Source of the DNA: Clostridiales bacterium
GTDB taxonomy: Bacteria > Bacillota > Clostridia > Oscillospirales > Acutalibacteraceae
DNA length: 32,090 nucleotides
NCBI GenBank assembly: GCA_022799115.1
Contig: JAAWNT010000022.1
Location: 1 to 32,090 of the forward strand
Reading direction: 5' to 3'
This document shows positions 1 to 8,974 of this stretch, piece after piece. Positions within the stretch are counted from its first letter, which is position 1. Each line of letters starts with the position of its first letter. A model generated the notes under the pieces. That model was not told the DNA's origin. It made no database searches and worked only from the letters and a program-made list of their open reading frames with translations. The translations under genes and the position numbers were made by a program.

Positions 1-70
1 TTTTGTCAATAAAATCATTGTTTTATTAACACCCTGAATTTTGCAAAGGCTCAATTTAGGAACGTTTGGG

Positions 71-104
71 GGCAAGATTTTTTTACAAAATCAGTTTGCC
101 TTTT
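71..104 (+). terminator. terminator-like hairpin beyond guaA
   Basis: The arms ggcaa+gatttt (71-81) and aaaatc+ttgcc (87-92, 96-100) pair with a three-base bulge. A short T run (101-104) follows only in the plus direction. Read from the guaA side the hairpin is followed by C residues, so it does not look like a good guaA terminator. It may end a plus-strand transcript entering from the left of the window. Confidence 0.3.
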
Positions 105-115
105 GACAAGTGAAA

Positions 116-1657
116 TCACTCCCACTCAATCGTAGCCGGAGGCTTACTGGTAATATCATACACCACACGATTGACATTTTTGACCTCATTAATGATTCGA
201 TTGGATACTTTCTCCAGCACCTCATAGGGGATTCTAGCCCAATCCGCGGTCATAAAGTCGGTGGTGGTTACTCCGCGTAGCGCGATGGTATTATCGTAGG
301 TGCGCCCATCCCCCATCACGCCTACGCTTTTAATACCGGTAAGAACAGCAAAATATTGGTTAATGGATCGTTCAAGTCCTGCAGCGGCGATTTCCTCACG
401 AAAGATTGCATCAGCATCTTTCAAGATCTCCAGTTTTTCATTCGTGATATCCCCCATCACTCGTACCGCCAACCCAGGACCTGGGAAGGGCTGTCGCCAC
501 ACCAAGAAGGATGGAATTCCCAACTCAAGTCCCACTCGGCGTACCTCGTCCTTAAACAAATCTCGAAGCGGCTCAATGATGTCAGTAAATCCGATATCTT
601 CAGGCAAGCCTCCCACATTATGATGGCTCTTAATCACCGCCGCATCGCCGGTGCCGCTTTCCACCACGTCAGGATAGATAGTCCCTTGACAAAGAAAATC
701 CACATGACCAATTTTTTTTGCCTCTTGTTCAAATACGCGGATAAACTCTTCTCCGATAATCTTACGCTTATCCTCCGGCTCAGTTATACCGGCAAGTTTT
801 GTAAGGAACTGCTCTTTCGCATCCACCCGCACTAGGTTCATATCGAATTGCTCCCGGAAAATCTGCTCCACCTCGTCACCCTCGTTTTTCCGCAGCAAGC
901 CATGATCCACAAAAATACAGGTTAGCTGCTTGCCCACCGCCTTATGCACCAGCACCGCGGCTACTGAGGAATCTACGCCTCCGGATAATCCGCACAAAAC
1001 TTTACGGCTACCGATCATATTTCGTAATCGTTCAATGGTATTGGCGACAAAAGAAGACATTATCCAATCCCCTTTGCATCCACAAACTTGATAGAGGAAA
1101 TTTTTCAGCATCTTATTTCCTTCTACAGTATGCTCCACCTCAGGATGGAATTGGAATGCATAGAGGTTGCGCTGGGCATTCTCCATTGCAGCTACAGGGC
1201 AGTCCTCGCTGTAGCCGGTGATGGAAAAGCCTTCTGGTACTGCAGAGATATAGTCGGTGTGGCTCATCCAGCAAACGCTGGATGGAGAAAGTCCTGCAAA
1301 CAGCCGGGTATTGGGAGCAAAGCTCACCGGCGTTTTCCCATATTCCCGCACCTGAGAGCTTTTCACCGTTCCTCCCAAAGTGTAGGCCATCAATTGGGCG
1401 CCGTAGCAGATCCCCAGTACTGGAATGTCCAGATCAAATATCCGGGGATCACACTTGGGAGCGTTGTCCTCATACACGCTATTTGGTCCCCCGGAAAAGA
1501 TAATTCCTTGATACCCGGCCTTTTGAATCTCCTCGGCGGCAGTTTTATAGGATTTAATCTCGCAAAATACGTTGCAGTCACGTACACGGCGTGCAATCAG
1601 CTGGCTATACTGTCCGCCAAAATCCAAAATCACGACCTTTTCATTCGTAAAACTCAT
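116..1657 (-). CDS. guaA: GMP synthase, glutamine-hydrolysing
   Basis: Converts XMP to GMP using ATP and glutamine; cytosolic, last step of the guanine branch. The protein is 513 aa, normal for the single-chain enzyme. The N-terminal class I amidotransferase domain has the nucleophile Cys84 (GICYGAQ) and the His171/Glu173 pair (FHPEVE). The ATP-pyrophosphatase loop SGGVDSS is at 225-231, and the C-terminal dimerisation domain ends in a typical PATIEWE tail. The ATG at 1657 follows a GAGG ribosome site. It is the last gene of the purC-purF-purB-purA-guaA series, 122 bases after purA. I see no purine riboswitch directly upstream, so it is probably co-transcribed, possibly modulated by the hairpin in the gap. 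Confidence 0.97.
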   Translation of the reverse strand: MSFTNEKVVILDFGGQYSQLIARRVRDCNVFCEIKSYKTAAEEIQKAGYQGIIFSGGPNSVYEDNAPKCDPRIFDLDIPVLGICYGAQLMAYTLGGTVKSSQVREYGKTPVSFAPNTRLFAGLSPSSVCWMSHTDYISAVPEGFSITGYSEDCPVAAMENAQRNLYAFQFHPEVEHTVEGNKMLKNFLYQVCGCKGDWIMSSFVANTIERLRNMIGSRKVLCGLSGGVDSSVAAVLVHKAVGKQLTCIFVDHGLLRKNEGDEVEQIFREQFDMNLVRVDAKEQFLTKLAGITEPEDKRKIIGEEFIRVFEQEAKKIGHVDFLCQGTIYPDVVESGTGDAAVIKSHHNVGGLPEDIGFTDIIEPLRDLFKDEVRRVGLELGIPSFLVWRQPFPGPGLAVRVMGDITNEKLEILKDADAIFREEIAAAGLERSINQYFAVLTGIKSVGVMGDGRTYDNTIALRGVTTTDFMTADWARIPYEVLEKVSNRIINEVKNVNRVVYDITSKPPATIEWE

Positions 1658-1734
1658 GAATCCTCTTCCCCTTTTTGCTGTGATTGATTTTCATGCTGAA
1701 ACCGGCAATTGTTGCATAGGCGTTGAACAGAAGG

Positions 1735-1764
1735 GAGCCCGCGGAGCATGGCGCCGTCGGGCTC
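1735..1764 (-). other. intercistronic hairpin between purA and guaA
   Basis: A 7-bp perfect stem (gagcccg 1735-1741 with cgggctc 1758-1764) encloses a GC-rich loop that can add about 3 bp. No U-run follows in the purA-to-guaA direction, so it is unlikely to be an intrinsic terminator. An RNA stability or processing element is a reasonable guess. Confidence 0.35.
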
Positions 1765-1779
1765 TTTGCAAACAGAATA

Positions 1780-3057
1780 TTAACGGTAAATGATATCGTC
1801 TCGGGAGGGACCATTGGAAATGATTCCAATGGGAATGCCGATCTCCTTTTCCGCAAACTCAATGTATCTGCGGCAATTTTCCGGCAGGTCCTCGTAACGT
1901 TTAATCCCCCGGATGTCACACTTCCAGCCGGGTAACACCTCAAGGATAGGTTTGGCCCGTTTCAGCTTCGTGGTGGAGGGGAACGCGTCCACACGTTTTC
2001 CATCCAGTTCATAACCTACGCATACGGGAATTTCGCTCAGATATCCCAGCACGTCCAACACCGTAAAGGCAATGGTAGTGGTTCCCTGTACCCGGCATCC
2101 GTACCGTGTGGCCACCAAATCCAGCCACCCCATACGTCTGGGCCGTCCGGTAGTGGCTCCGTATTCTCCGCCATCTCCCCCCCGGCGACGCAGCTCATCT
2201 GCCTCCTCGCCGAAGATCTCGCTGACGAATTCTCCTGCGCCAACGGCGCTGGAATAAGCCTTAACCACCGTGATAATCTCTTTAATCTCATAAGGAGGAA
2301 TCCCTGCTCCCACCGCGCCGTAACCGGCAATGGTGTTAGAAGAGGTTACCATGGGATAGATTCCAAAGTCCGTGTCCTTGAGCGCTCCCAGCTGGCCTTC
2401 CAGCAGGATGTTTTTCCCCTGCTTCACCGCATGGTATAGATAGTCAAAGGTATCCGCCACATAAGGCGCAATCTGTTCCTTGTATTCCATCAGCTTGTCA
2501 AAGATCTCTTTTTCAGACATGGTATCCTTACAATAAAGGCCCTTCAGGGTGGCATTTTTTAACTCCAGTACATGGCTTACCTTGTCTCGCAGGCTTTCCT
2601 CATCATCGAACAACTCGTTAATTTGAAACCCGATTTTGGAAACCTTATCGGCATAAAAAGGCGCGATTCCCGATTTTGTGGAACCGAATTGCCGGGACGA
2701 AAGCCTCTCCTCCTCATACACATCAAACTGGACATGATAAGGCATAACGATCTGCGCCCGGTCGGAAATCAACACATGGGGCTTTGGTACCCCTCGCTCC
2801 TGCAAAGATTTCATCTCTTTGACGAAGTTCTCCACACTAAAAGCCACACCGTTGCCAATGATATTGGTGACGTGATCGTAAAACACACCGGAAGGCAGTT
2901 GGTGCAGCGCAAACTTTCCATAGTTATTCACGATGGTGTGTCCTGCGTTGCTTCCTCCCTGAAAACGAATTACGATGTCGGACTGGGCAGCCATTACGTC
3001 GGTGATTTTTCCCTTACCTTCGTCGCCCCAGTTTGCTCCTACAATTGCTTTGACCAT
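1780..3057 (-). CDS. purA: adenylosuccinate synthase
   Basis: GTP-dependent joining of aspartate to IMP, giving adenylosuccinate on the way to AMP; cytosolic. The protein is 425 aa, the usual length. The P-loop-like GDEGKGK is at residues 11-17 with catalytic Asp12, and the second catalytic residue is His40 in GGSNAGHT. GDGGEYGATTGRPRR and the C-terminal GP(S)RDD signature for nucleotide binding are also present. The ATG at 3057 has a GGAG site about 9 bases upstream. It lies 84 bases after purB and 122 before guaA, so the two enzymes that convert IMP to AMP are adjacent and the GMP branch follows. Confidence 0.97.
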   Translation of the reverse strand: MVKAIVGANWGDEGKGKITDVMAAQSDIVIRFQGGSNAGHTIVNNYGKFALHQLPSGVFYDHVTNIIGNGVAFSVENFVKEMKSLQERGVPKPHVLISDRAQIVMPYHVQFDVYEEERLSSRQFGSTKSGIAPFYADKVSKIGFQINELFDDEESLRDKVSHVLELKNATLKGLYCKDTMSEKEIFDKLMEYKEQIAPYVADTFDYLYHAVKQGKNILLEGQLGALKDTDFGIYPMVTSSNTIAGYGAVGAGIPPYEIKEIITVVKAYSSAVGAGEFVSEIFGEEADELRRRGGDGGEYGATTGRPRRMGWLDLVATRYGCRVQGTTTIAFTVLDVLGYLSEIPVCVGYELDGKRVDAFPSTTKLKRAKPILEVLPGWKCDIRGIKRYEDLPENCRRYIEFAEKEIGIPIGIISNGPSRDDIIYR

Positions 3058-3141
3058 TGCTCATCACTCCATTTGATGGGTTCTCTTATAAAAGAGGCCC
3101 TCTGAAAATAGGGGTTTCTTCTATGATAAATCGTATATGCC

Positions 3142-4572
3142 TTATACGTTGATTTCGGCGGCCTCCACTTCCATGGAATTGTATTTCTCCAGCGCCTGGG
3201 CCACGGTTTCTGAAAGGAATTCCTCGGTCTGCTGAGGTGCGCGGCCAGTATACTTTTGGGGGTCGATGATTTGGTGCAACTCTTCCAATGTCACACCAAA
3301 CATGGGATCGGCCGCGATACGCTCCAGCAAATCGTTCTCTCCGCCTTCCTCTTTAACCACCTTGGAAGCAGCCATTGAGTGAACTCTCACTCGTTCGTGC
3401 AGCTCTTGACGGTCGGCGCCACGCTTGACGGCATCCATCATGATGTTCTCGGTAGCCATGAAGGGAAGCTCCTTCATTAGCCGTTGGTGAATTACCTTGG
3501 GATATACCACCAGTCCGTCCGCCACGTTGAGGTAAAGATTCAAAATCGCGTCCACTGCCAGGAACGCCTCAGGAACACTCAGGCGCTTGTTGGCGGAGTC
3601 GTCCAGCGTGCGCTCAAACCACTGGGTGGCCGAGGTGATCGCCGGATTCAGGGAATCTACCATCACATAGCGAGCCAAAGAAGCGATGCGCTCCGAGCGC
3701 ATCGGATTGCGTTTATAGGCCATGGCAGAAGAGCCAATTTGATTTTTTTCAAAGGGTTCCTCCACCTCTTTGAGATGCTGAAGCAAACGAATGTCGTTGG
3801 AGAACTTGGATGCGCTTTGGGCAATGCCGCTGAGCACCGACAGCACTTGGCTGTCAAGCTTTCTGGAATAGGTCTGTCCGGACACCGGGAAGCAACAAGC
3901 ATACCCCATCTTTTGAGCAATCTTTTGATCCAACGCCTTTACCTTTTCATGGTCGCCGTCAAACAGTTCCAAAAAGCTTGCCTGGGTGCCCGTGGTTCCT
4001 TTGGAGCCCAACAGCTTTGCCTTGGAGAGCAGATATTCCACATCCTCCAAATCCATCAGTAGTTCTTGAATCCATAAGGTTGCGCGCTTTCCCACTGTAG
4101 TGGGCTGGGCCGGCTGAAAGTGGGTAAAAGCCAAAGTGGGCAAACTTTTGTATTCCTGGGCAAACGCAGAAAGCACCCGGATAACCCCCACCAGCTTGTT
4201 TTGCACCAACTTGAGCGCCTCGGTCATTACAATGATGTCGGTGTTGTCTCCCACATAACAGGAGGTGGCTCCCAGATGGATAATGGCGCGCGCTTTGGGG
4301 CATTGCTCCCCAAAAGCGTATACATGGGACATTACATCATGGCGCACTTCTTTTTCCCGTTGTTCAGCAACCTCATAATTAATTTCGTCCTGATGCGCCT
4401 TCATTTCGTCAATTTGCTCCTGGGTAACGGGCAAACCCAGCTCGTTTTCCGCTTCTGCCAGAGCAATCCAAAGTTTTCTCCAGGTTCTAAATTTCATATC
4501 CGGGGAGAATAGGTATTTCATCTTTTGATCCGCATAGCGGGAGGATAAGGGGGATTCGTAAGTATCTTTCAC
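3142..4572 (-). CDS. purB: adenylosuccinate lyase
   Basis: Catalyses two fumarate-releasing reactions: SAICAR to AICAR in IMP synthesis, and adenylosuccinate to AMP. The protein is 476 aa, within the long bacterial clade of the fumarase/aspartase superfamily. The signature loop is SSAMAYKRNP at 281-290, and candidate catalytic histidines are His78 (RHDVMSH) and His151 (THFQPAQPTT). Translation starts at GTG (4572), chosen because GGAGG lies 7 bases upstream and the N-terminus fits the family. It is third in the purine operon after purF, with a hairpin in the gap. Confidence 0.97.
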   Translation of the reverse strand: MKDTYESPLSSRYADQKMKYLFSPDMKFRTWRKLWIALAEAENELGLPVTQEQIDEMKAHQDEINYEVAEQREKEVRHDVMSHVYAFGEQCPKARAIIHLGATSCYVGDNTDIIVMTEALKLVQNKLVGVIRVLSAFAQEYKSLPTLAFTHFQPAQPTTVGKRATLWIQELLMDLEDVEYLLSKAKLLGSKGTTGTQASFLELFDGDHEKVKALDQKIAQKMGYACCFPVSGQTYSRKLDSQVLSVLSGIAQSASKFSNDIRLLQHLKEVEEPFEKNQIGSSAMAYKRNPMRSERIASLARYVMVDSLNPAITSATQWFERTLDDSANKRLSVPEAFLAVDAILNLYLNVADGLVVYPKVIHQRLMKELPFMATENIMMDAVKRGADRQELHERVRVHSMAASKVVKEEGGENDLLERIAADPMFGVTLEELHQIIDPQKYTGRAPQQTEEFLSETVAQALEKYNSMEVEAAEINV

Positions 4573-4597
4573 GCGATTGCCTCCTTTTATTTATCAC

Positions 4598-4621
4598 AGC
4601 CGCAAGACTGATCCTGCGGCT
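4598..4621 (-). other. intercistronic hairpin between purF and purB
   Basis: A 7-bp perfect stem (agccgca 4598-4604 with tgcggct 4615-4621) has a 10-base loop. It is not followed by a U-run on the minus strand. It sits just before the purB ribosome site, a place where a hairpin can tune relative expression. Confidence 0.35.
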
Positions 4622-4635
4622 TTCCGTTTAACGCT

Positions 4636-6099
4636 TTATTTTTCCACCGGGATGCAGGACCGTCCGGTCTTGTCTTCCAGCAGATAGTTTGGCACTGGGG
4701 CCGGATAATTGCCGGTAAAGCAGGCGTCGCAGAAGCGGCAGTCCTTCTTTTTCAGCATCTCCGGCAGGCTGTCAACAGAGAGAAAGCCGATGGAATCGGC
4801 GCCGCTTAGCTTACCGATCTCCTCGACCGTATGCTTACAAGCGATCAGCTCGTCCTTCGAGGGAATATCGGTGCCATAATAGCAGGGGAACCGAAACGGC
4901 GGGGAGCTAATGCGAAGATGCACCTCTTTTGCCCCTGCTTCCTTAAGCATCCGCACAATACGGTCACAGGTGGTACCTCGTACGATGGAATCGTCCAACA
5001 GCACGATGCGCTTGCCCTGTACCGCAGAGATCAAGGGGTTAAGCTTTAAACGCACACTTTTGCGTCGCTCTTGCTGGGTAGGCTTGATAAAGGTCCGGCC
5101 AATGTAATTGTTTTTCACAATCCCTTTTTCATAGGGAATGCCCGACTCCTCGCTGTAGCCGATGGCGGCGTCCACACCCGATTCCGGCACTCCCACCACT
5201 AGGTCGGCCTTCACCGGGTGCTGGCGGGCTAACAGACGTCCCGCCTCCTTGCGGGCCTCGTACACGCTGATCCCATCAATCACACTGTCGGTCCTTGCAA
5301 AATAAATATACTCAAAGATGCACGGGGACGGAGTGGGTTTACAAAATCCCTTGATGCTGCGCACCCCGGATTCATCCACCACCACAATTTCGCCGGGCTC
5401 CACGTCTCTTACAAACTCAGCGCCGCAGGCATCCAATGCGCACGTTTCCGAGGCGAAGACCACATCTTTCCCTAGTTTTCCCATGCATAAGGGGCGGAAG
5501 CCATTGGGATCCCGGGCTGCAATAAGCTTGCGGGGACTCATAACCAAAAGCGAATAGGAACCGCTGATCTGCTTCATGGTTCGCATCACTGCGTCCTCCA
5601 CCGAGTGGGTATTCACACGCTCTCTGGCGATCAAAAAGGCGATCACCTCAGAATCAATGGTGGTTTGAAACAAGGCGCCCCTGCGCTCTAATTCACGCTT
5701 GATCTCATGAGCATTGGTCAGATTTCCGTTATGGGCGATGGCGATGGTACCTTTGATATAACGCATGACAAGCGGCTGTGCGTTGTTGCGCACACTGCCG
5801 CCTGCCGTTGAATACCGGACATGTCCGACACAAATCTGACCGTCCAGCTTATTGATAATTTTTGGATTGAATACCTCGCTGACCAACCCCATATCCTTGT
5901 GATAGGAGATCACACCGCAGTCGTTCACCGCAATGCCGCAGCTTTCCTGCCCTCTGTGCTGCAAAGCCAGCAGACCATTATAAGCTGCGTAAGCAGGCTG
6001 CACTTCCCCCTCGCCATACATTCCGAAAACGCCGCATTCCTCATGGGGTTTTCCATCATAGGATTCCAAAAACAAAGAGTTATTCAATCGCTCCACCAT
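4636..6099 (-). CDS. purF: amidophosphoribosyltransferase (purine committed step)
   Basis: Transfers glutamine-derived ammonia to PRPP, giving 5-phosphoribosylamine, the committed and feedback-controlled step. It is an Ntn-hydrolase: the nucleophile is Cys22 (HEECGVFG), exposed after propeptide removal. The Bacillus-type 4Fe-4S ligand cysteines are recognisable: SPCIFEYIYFA, FPCYYGTDIP and CRFCDAC near the C-terminus. The PRPP loop is VLLDDSIVRGTT. The start is uncertain. The ATG at 6099 gives 487 aa; the open frame extends to a TTG at 6132, and a TTG at 6087 follows a GGTGGAG. All keep the catalytic Cys. It is second in the purine operon, about 60 bases after purC. Confidence 0.95.
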   Translation of the reverse strand: MVERLNNSLFLESYDGKPHEECGVFGMYGEGEVQPAYAAYNGLLALQHRGQESCGIAVNDCGVISYHKDMGLVSEVFNPKIINKLDGQICVGHVRYSTAGGSVRNNAQPLVMRYIKGTIAIAHNGNLTNAHEIKRELERRGALFQTTIDSEVIAFLIARERVNTHSVEDAVMRTMKQISGSYSLLVMSPRKLIAARDPNGFRPLCMGKLGKDVVFASETCALDACGAEFVRDVEPGEIVVVDESGVRSIKGFCKPTPSPCIFEYIYFARTDSVIDGISVYEARKEAGRLLARQHPVKADLVVGVPESGVDAAIGYSEESGIPYEKGIVKNNYIGRTFIKPTQQERRKSVRLKLNPLISAVQGKRIVLLDDSIVRGTTCDRIVRMLKEAGAKEVHLRISSPPFRFPCYYGTDIPSKDELIACKHTVEEIGKLSGADSIGFLSVDSLPEMLKKKDCRFCDACFTGNYPAPVPNYLLEDKTGRSCIPVEK

Positions 6100-6160
6100 C
6101 CAAAAATTAAAAGAATACTTCCAGAAGAACAAATCCGCTCAAACGATACAAAAGATCGTC

Positions 6161-6865
6161 TTACAGACCGATTCTCTTCATCACTTCGGCATAGGCTTCT
6201 TCCACGCCGCCCATGTCTCTGCGGAAACGGTCCTTATCCAGCTTCTCGTGGGTATGAATGTCCCAGAAGCGGCAGGTATCGGGAGAAATTTCATCAGCCA
6301 GAATAATCTCACCGTTGTATTTGCCGAACTCCAATTTGAAGTCGATCAGCTCAATGTTGACGCTCTTAAAGAACTCACAAAGAACCTCATTGACCTTCAT
6401 CGCCATCGCGCTGATGGTGTCGATTTCCTCTTTGGTGGCAAAACCCGCAGCCAGGATATGATATTCGTTGACCATAGGATCTCCCAGATCATCGTCCTTA
6501 TAGCTAAACTCCAGCACCGGAATTTTCATAGGAGTGCCTTCCTCCAAGCCCAAACGTTTGGAAAGGCTGCCGGCGGCCTTATTGCGCACAATGACCTCCA
6601 AGGGAACAATGCTTACCTTTTTCACTGCGGTTTCCCGGTCGCTGAGCTCCTCGACGAAATGGGTTTTCACACCCTTTTCCTCCAGAAGCTTGAATAAATA
6701 ATTGGACATTCTGTTATTGACAACGCCTTTGCCCACAATTGTACCCTTCTTCTGACCGTTGAAGGCGGTAGCGTCGTCCTTATAGGAAACAATGCATAAT
6801 CCTTCATCGTCAGTTGCATAAACTTTTTTGGCCTTTCCCTCGTAAAGCATCTCTTTCTTTTGCAT
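6161..6865 (-). CDS. purC: SAICAR synthase
   Basis: ATP-dependent condensation of CAIR with aspartate to SAICAR. The protein is 234 aa, the compact Firmicutes form. Recognisable blocks are the opening [10 protein letters not shown], the KDDATAFN stretch, [20 protein letters not shown] and the signature [10 protein letters not shown] followed by [11 protein letters not shown]. The ATG at 6865 follows GGGAGG by 9 bases. It is the first gene of the purine operon, directly behind a good sigma-A-type promoter. Confidence 0.96.
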   Translation of the reverse strand: MQKKEMLYEGKAKKVYATDDEGLCIVSYKDDATAFNGQKKGTIVGKGVVNNRMSNYLFKLLEEKGVKTHFVEELSDRETAVKKVSIVPLEVIVRNKAAGSLSKRLGLEEGTPMKIPVLEFSYKDDDLGDPMVNEYHILAAGFATKEEIDTISAMAMKVNEVLCEFFKSVNIELIDFKLEFGKYNGEIILADEISPDTCRFWDIHTHEKLDKDRFRRDMGGVEEAYAEVMKRIGL

Positions 6866-6921
6866 GATAAAATGCCTCCCACTACTTTAAAAATTTATCG
6901 TTACCCATTTACTCTGAAATT

Positions 6922-6950
6922 ATTATAAACCTATCCCGATAGCTTGGCAA
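6922..6950 (-). promoter_or_regulatory. promoter of the purC-F-B-A-guaA operon
   Basis: On the minus strand TTGCCA (6945-6950) and TATAAT (6922-6927) are separated by exactly 17 bases. The predicted 5' leader is only about 50 bases and holds the purC ribosome site, leaving no room for a purine riboswitch downstream of this promoter. The 565-base gap up to gdhA otherwise holds the gdhA control elements and AT-rich sequence with no gene I can support. Confidence 0.6.
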
Positions 6951-7290
6951 TACGCTTGAGCCCGGTTGCCGATTTTCCGTATGTAGCGATAAAAACCATG
7001 TCGAATCATCGGTTTCTTTTTGGATATCTTGCCGAGAAATTTTCGTTCACTCTTTTCTAATTCTTACCAATGCCAACCAATCTATGAAGGCTCGTCCTAA
7101 AAATCCTGCACAAACAACGCAAACGAGGCGTTTTTCAGCATCTCCATTTCTTCTAGAAAAAATCTCTATATTATGCAAGATCTCATTTGATTTCCGCCGT
7201 GATTTTTGATAGTTCATGGAATATATTGGCATATTATGGGAGTATCATTCCATTTCCGGAATTTACCATGCATTTTATTTTACCTAATCC

Positions 7291-7317
7291 TGCAAGATTG
7301 TTGGGAAAAATCTTGCA
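7291..7317 (+). promoter_or_regulatory. operator-like dyad over the gdhA -35
   Basis: A perfect 9-bp inverted repeat, TGCAAGATT (7291-7299) and AATCTTGCA (7309-7317), has a 9-base spacer. The right arm overlaps the -35 box. A further copy of the half-site (TGCAAGAT) lies at 7174-7181. The arrangement suggests binding of a dimeric transcription factor, whose identity cannot be told from this window. Confidence 0.4.
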
Positions 7318-7341
7318 AAACGACGCTGCCTATGCTAAAAT
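7313..7341 (+). promoter_or_regulatory. gdhA promoter
   Basis: TTGCAA (7313-7318), a 17-base spacer, then TAAAAT (7336-7341). Transcription would start near 7347, placing the leader hairpins at or near the extreme 5' end of the mRNA. Confidence 0.6.
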
Positions 7342-7342
7342 A

Positions 7343-7389
7343 AAAGGCACGCAGACAAAGGCGTCTGCTCCCATAGGATGAGTGCCTTT
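7343..7389 (+). promoter_or_regulatory. structured 5' leader of gdhA
   Basis: The outer stem aaaggcac (7343-7350) pairs perfectly with gtgccttt (7382-7389). It encloses an adjacent 6-bp hairpin (gcagac 7351-7356 with gtctgc 7363-7368) and a 13-base unpaired stretch (7369-7381). The inner hairpin loop, aaaggc (7357-7362), repeats the first six bases of the outer stem and could pair with the same 3' arm, so two folds are possible. No U-run follows. It matches no riboswitch I recognise. Confidence 0.45.
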
Positions 7390-7430
7390 GTATGCTTTCC
7401 ATTTTTTACATTTAAGGAGGATTACTAGGC

Positions 7431-8768
7431 ATGTCTTATGTGAGTGAACAGCTTGAGCAAGTAATCAAATTGAATCCGGGAGAGCCGGAATTCCAGCAAA
7501 CTGTGACGGAGGTTCTCACCTCTTTGGAGCCGGTTTTCAATCAAAATCCGCAATATGAAAAGGCCGGTATTATTGAGCGCATCACCGAGCCGGAACGTCA
7601 GATCAAATTCCGTGTTCCGTGGGTGGACGATAACGGCAAGGTACAGGTCAACCGCGGCTATCGCGTTCAGTTCAACGGTTCCATCGGCCCGTTCAAGGGC
7701 GGTCTGCGTTTCCATCCTTCCGTAAACATCAGCATCATCAAATTCCTGGGCTTTGAGCAAATCTTCAAAAACTCTCTCACCGGACTGCCCATCGGCGGCG
7801 GCAAAGGCGGCTCTGATTTTGATCCCAGAGGCAAGTCCGACGGGGAGATTATGCGTTTCTGCCAGAGCTTTATGACCGAGCTTTATCGTCATATCGGCCC
7901 CGATGTAGACGTTCCTGCGGGCGACATCGGCGTAGGAGCCAGAGAAATCGGCTATCTCTACGGGCAGTACAAAAAGATCACCGGCACCTTTGACAACGGC
8001 GTGCTCACTGGTAAGGGTCTTGCCTACGGCGGCAGCCTGATCCGTCCAGAGGCCACTGGCTACGGCGCAGTGTATTTCTGCAAAGAGGTGCTCAACCACT
8101 TTGGCGAGGATATCAAGGGTAAGACCTTTGCTGTCTCCGGATTTGGCAACGTGTCCTGGGGCGCCGTGGAAAAAATCACCCAGTTGGGCGGCAAGGTGGT
8201 CACCATCTCCGGTCCTGACGGCTATGTATACGATGAGGACGGTGTTTCCGGCGAGAAGATCGACTACATGCTGGAGATGAGAGCTTCCGGCAGAGACAAA
8301 GTGCAGGATTATGCTGACAAATATAACGTTCCCTTCTTCCCCGGCGAGAAGCCCTGGAACCGCAAGGTGGACGTCATTATGCCCTGCGCTACACAGAACG
8401 AAATCGGCATGGAAGAAGCCAAGCAGATCGTTGCCAACGGTGTGAAATACTATATTGAGGTTTCCAACATGCCCACCACCAATGAGGCGCTGGAATACTT
8501 GAAAGCAAACAATCTGGTCATCGCCCCCAGCAAGGCGGTCAACGCCGGCGGCGTTGCGGTATCCGCACTGGAGATGTCCCAGAACAGCATGCGGTATTCC
8601 TGGTCCAAAGAAGAAGTGGACGAAAAATTACGCAACATCATGATTAATATCCACAACAATGCCAGAGATGCGGCCGCTGAGTGCGGACTGGGTTACGACC
8701 TGGTCGCCGGAGCCAACATCGCGGGCTTCAAAAAGGTTGCGGACGCCATGCTGGCTCAAGGCATCTAA
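7431..8768 (+). CDS. gdhA: NADP-type glutamate dehydrogenase
   Basis: Reductive amination of 2-oxoglutarate with ammonium to glutamate; cytosolic hexamer of the ~450-residue class. The protein is 445 aa. The substrate pocket KGGLRFHPSVN is followed by the catalytic-lysine segment LPIGGGKGGSDFDP, then PAGDIGVG, and the Rossmann motif GFGNVSWGA opens the nucleotide domain. The NADP preference is inferred from overall similarity to the biosynthetic clade. The ATG at 7431 follows AAGGAGG. It is monocistronic, between its own promoter and leader and a 16-bp terminator, and divergent from the purine operon; glutamate is the precursor of the glutamine used by PurF and GuaA. Confidence 0.96.
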   Translation: MSYVSEQLEQVIKLNPGEPEFQQTVTEVLTSLEPVFNQNPQYEKAGIIERITEPERQIKFRVPWVDDNGKVQVNRGYRVQFNGSIGPFKGGLRFHPSVNISIIKFLGFEQIFKNSLTGLPIGGGKGGSDFDPRGKSDGEIMRFCQSFMTELYRHIGPDVDVPAGDIGVGAREIGYLYGQYKKITGTFDNGVLTGKGLAYGGSLIRPEATGYGAVYFCKEVLNHFGEDIKGKTFAVSGFGNVSWGAVEKITQLGGKVVTISGPDGYVYDEDGVSGEKIDYMLEMRASGRDKVQDYADKYNVPFFPGEKPWNRKVDVIMPCATQNEIGMEEAKQIVANGVKYYIEVSNMPTTNEALEYLKANNLVIAPSKAVNAGGVAVSALEMSQNSMRYSWSKEEVDEKLRNIMINIHNNARDAAAECGLGYDLVAGANIAGFKKVADAMLAQGI

Positions 8769-8790
8769 TCGCCTATTTAACCACAGAGAC

Positions 8791-8830
8791 AAATTCCCGC
8801 TCAAAAAATATTTTGAGCGGGAATTTTTTG
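8791..8830 (+). terminator. gdhA terminator
   Basis: A perfect 16-bp stem (8791-8806 with 8811-8826) has a 4-base loop and ends in a T-run. It lies 22 bases after the gdhA stop. Confidence 0.85.
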
Positions 8831-8926
8831 TGTTAAAAAGGGTTGCTGGGAAATCCCTTTATTTGGCAATATCATTTCGCACACTTACGTTTGGCGGCTT
8901 CTTTCCTCCGGGAATAGAAACTCACC

Positions 8927-8974
8927 AAAAAAACGAACCTCAGTCCTCTACAGAGAATTGAGGTTCGTTTTTTT
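8927..8974 (-). terminator. terminator of the acpS-nnr-lipoprotein operon
   Basis: A 16-bp perfect stem (8927-8942 with 8959-8974) has seven A/T pairs at its base, so it carries a U-run on either strand. It overlaps the lipoprotein stop codon and also backs up the gdhA terminator from the other side. Confidence 0.8.

Noticed and set aside
356-1687. Plus-strand open frames of 107-199 codons over guaA
   Set aside because: They are antisense shadows: no ribosome sites, no recognisable domains, and the minus frame is a complete guaA.
6866-7020. Purine riboswitch or PurBox upstream of purC
   Set aside because: I looked for the conserved purine aptamer loops and for CCGAACA-type boxes. Only an imperfect AAACC/GGTTT repeat near 6993-7015 is present, too weak to call.
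7425-8099. 224-codon minus-strand frame over gdhA
   Set aside because: Antisense to a fully conserved gdhA reading; no start signal or family.
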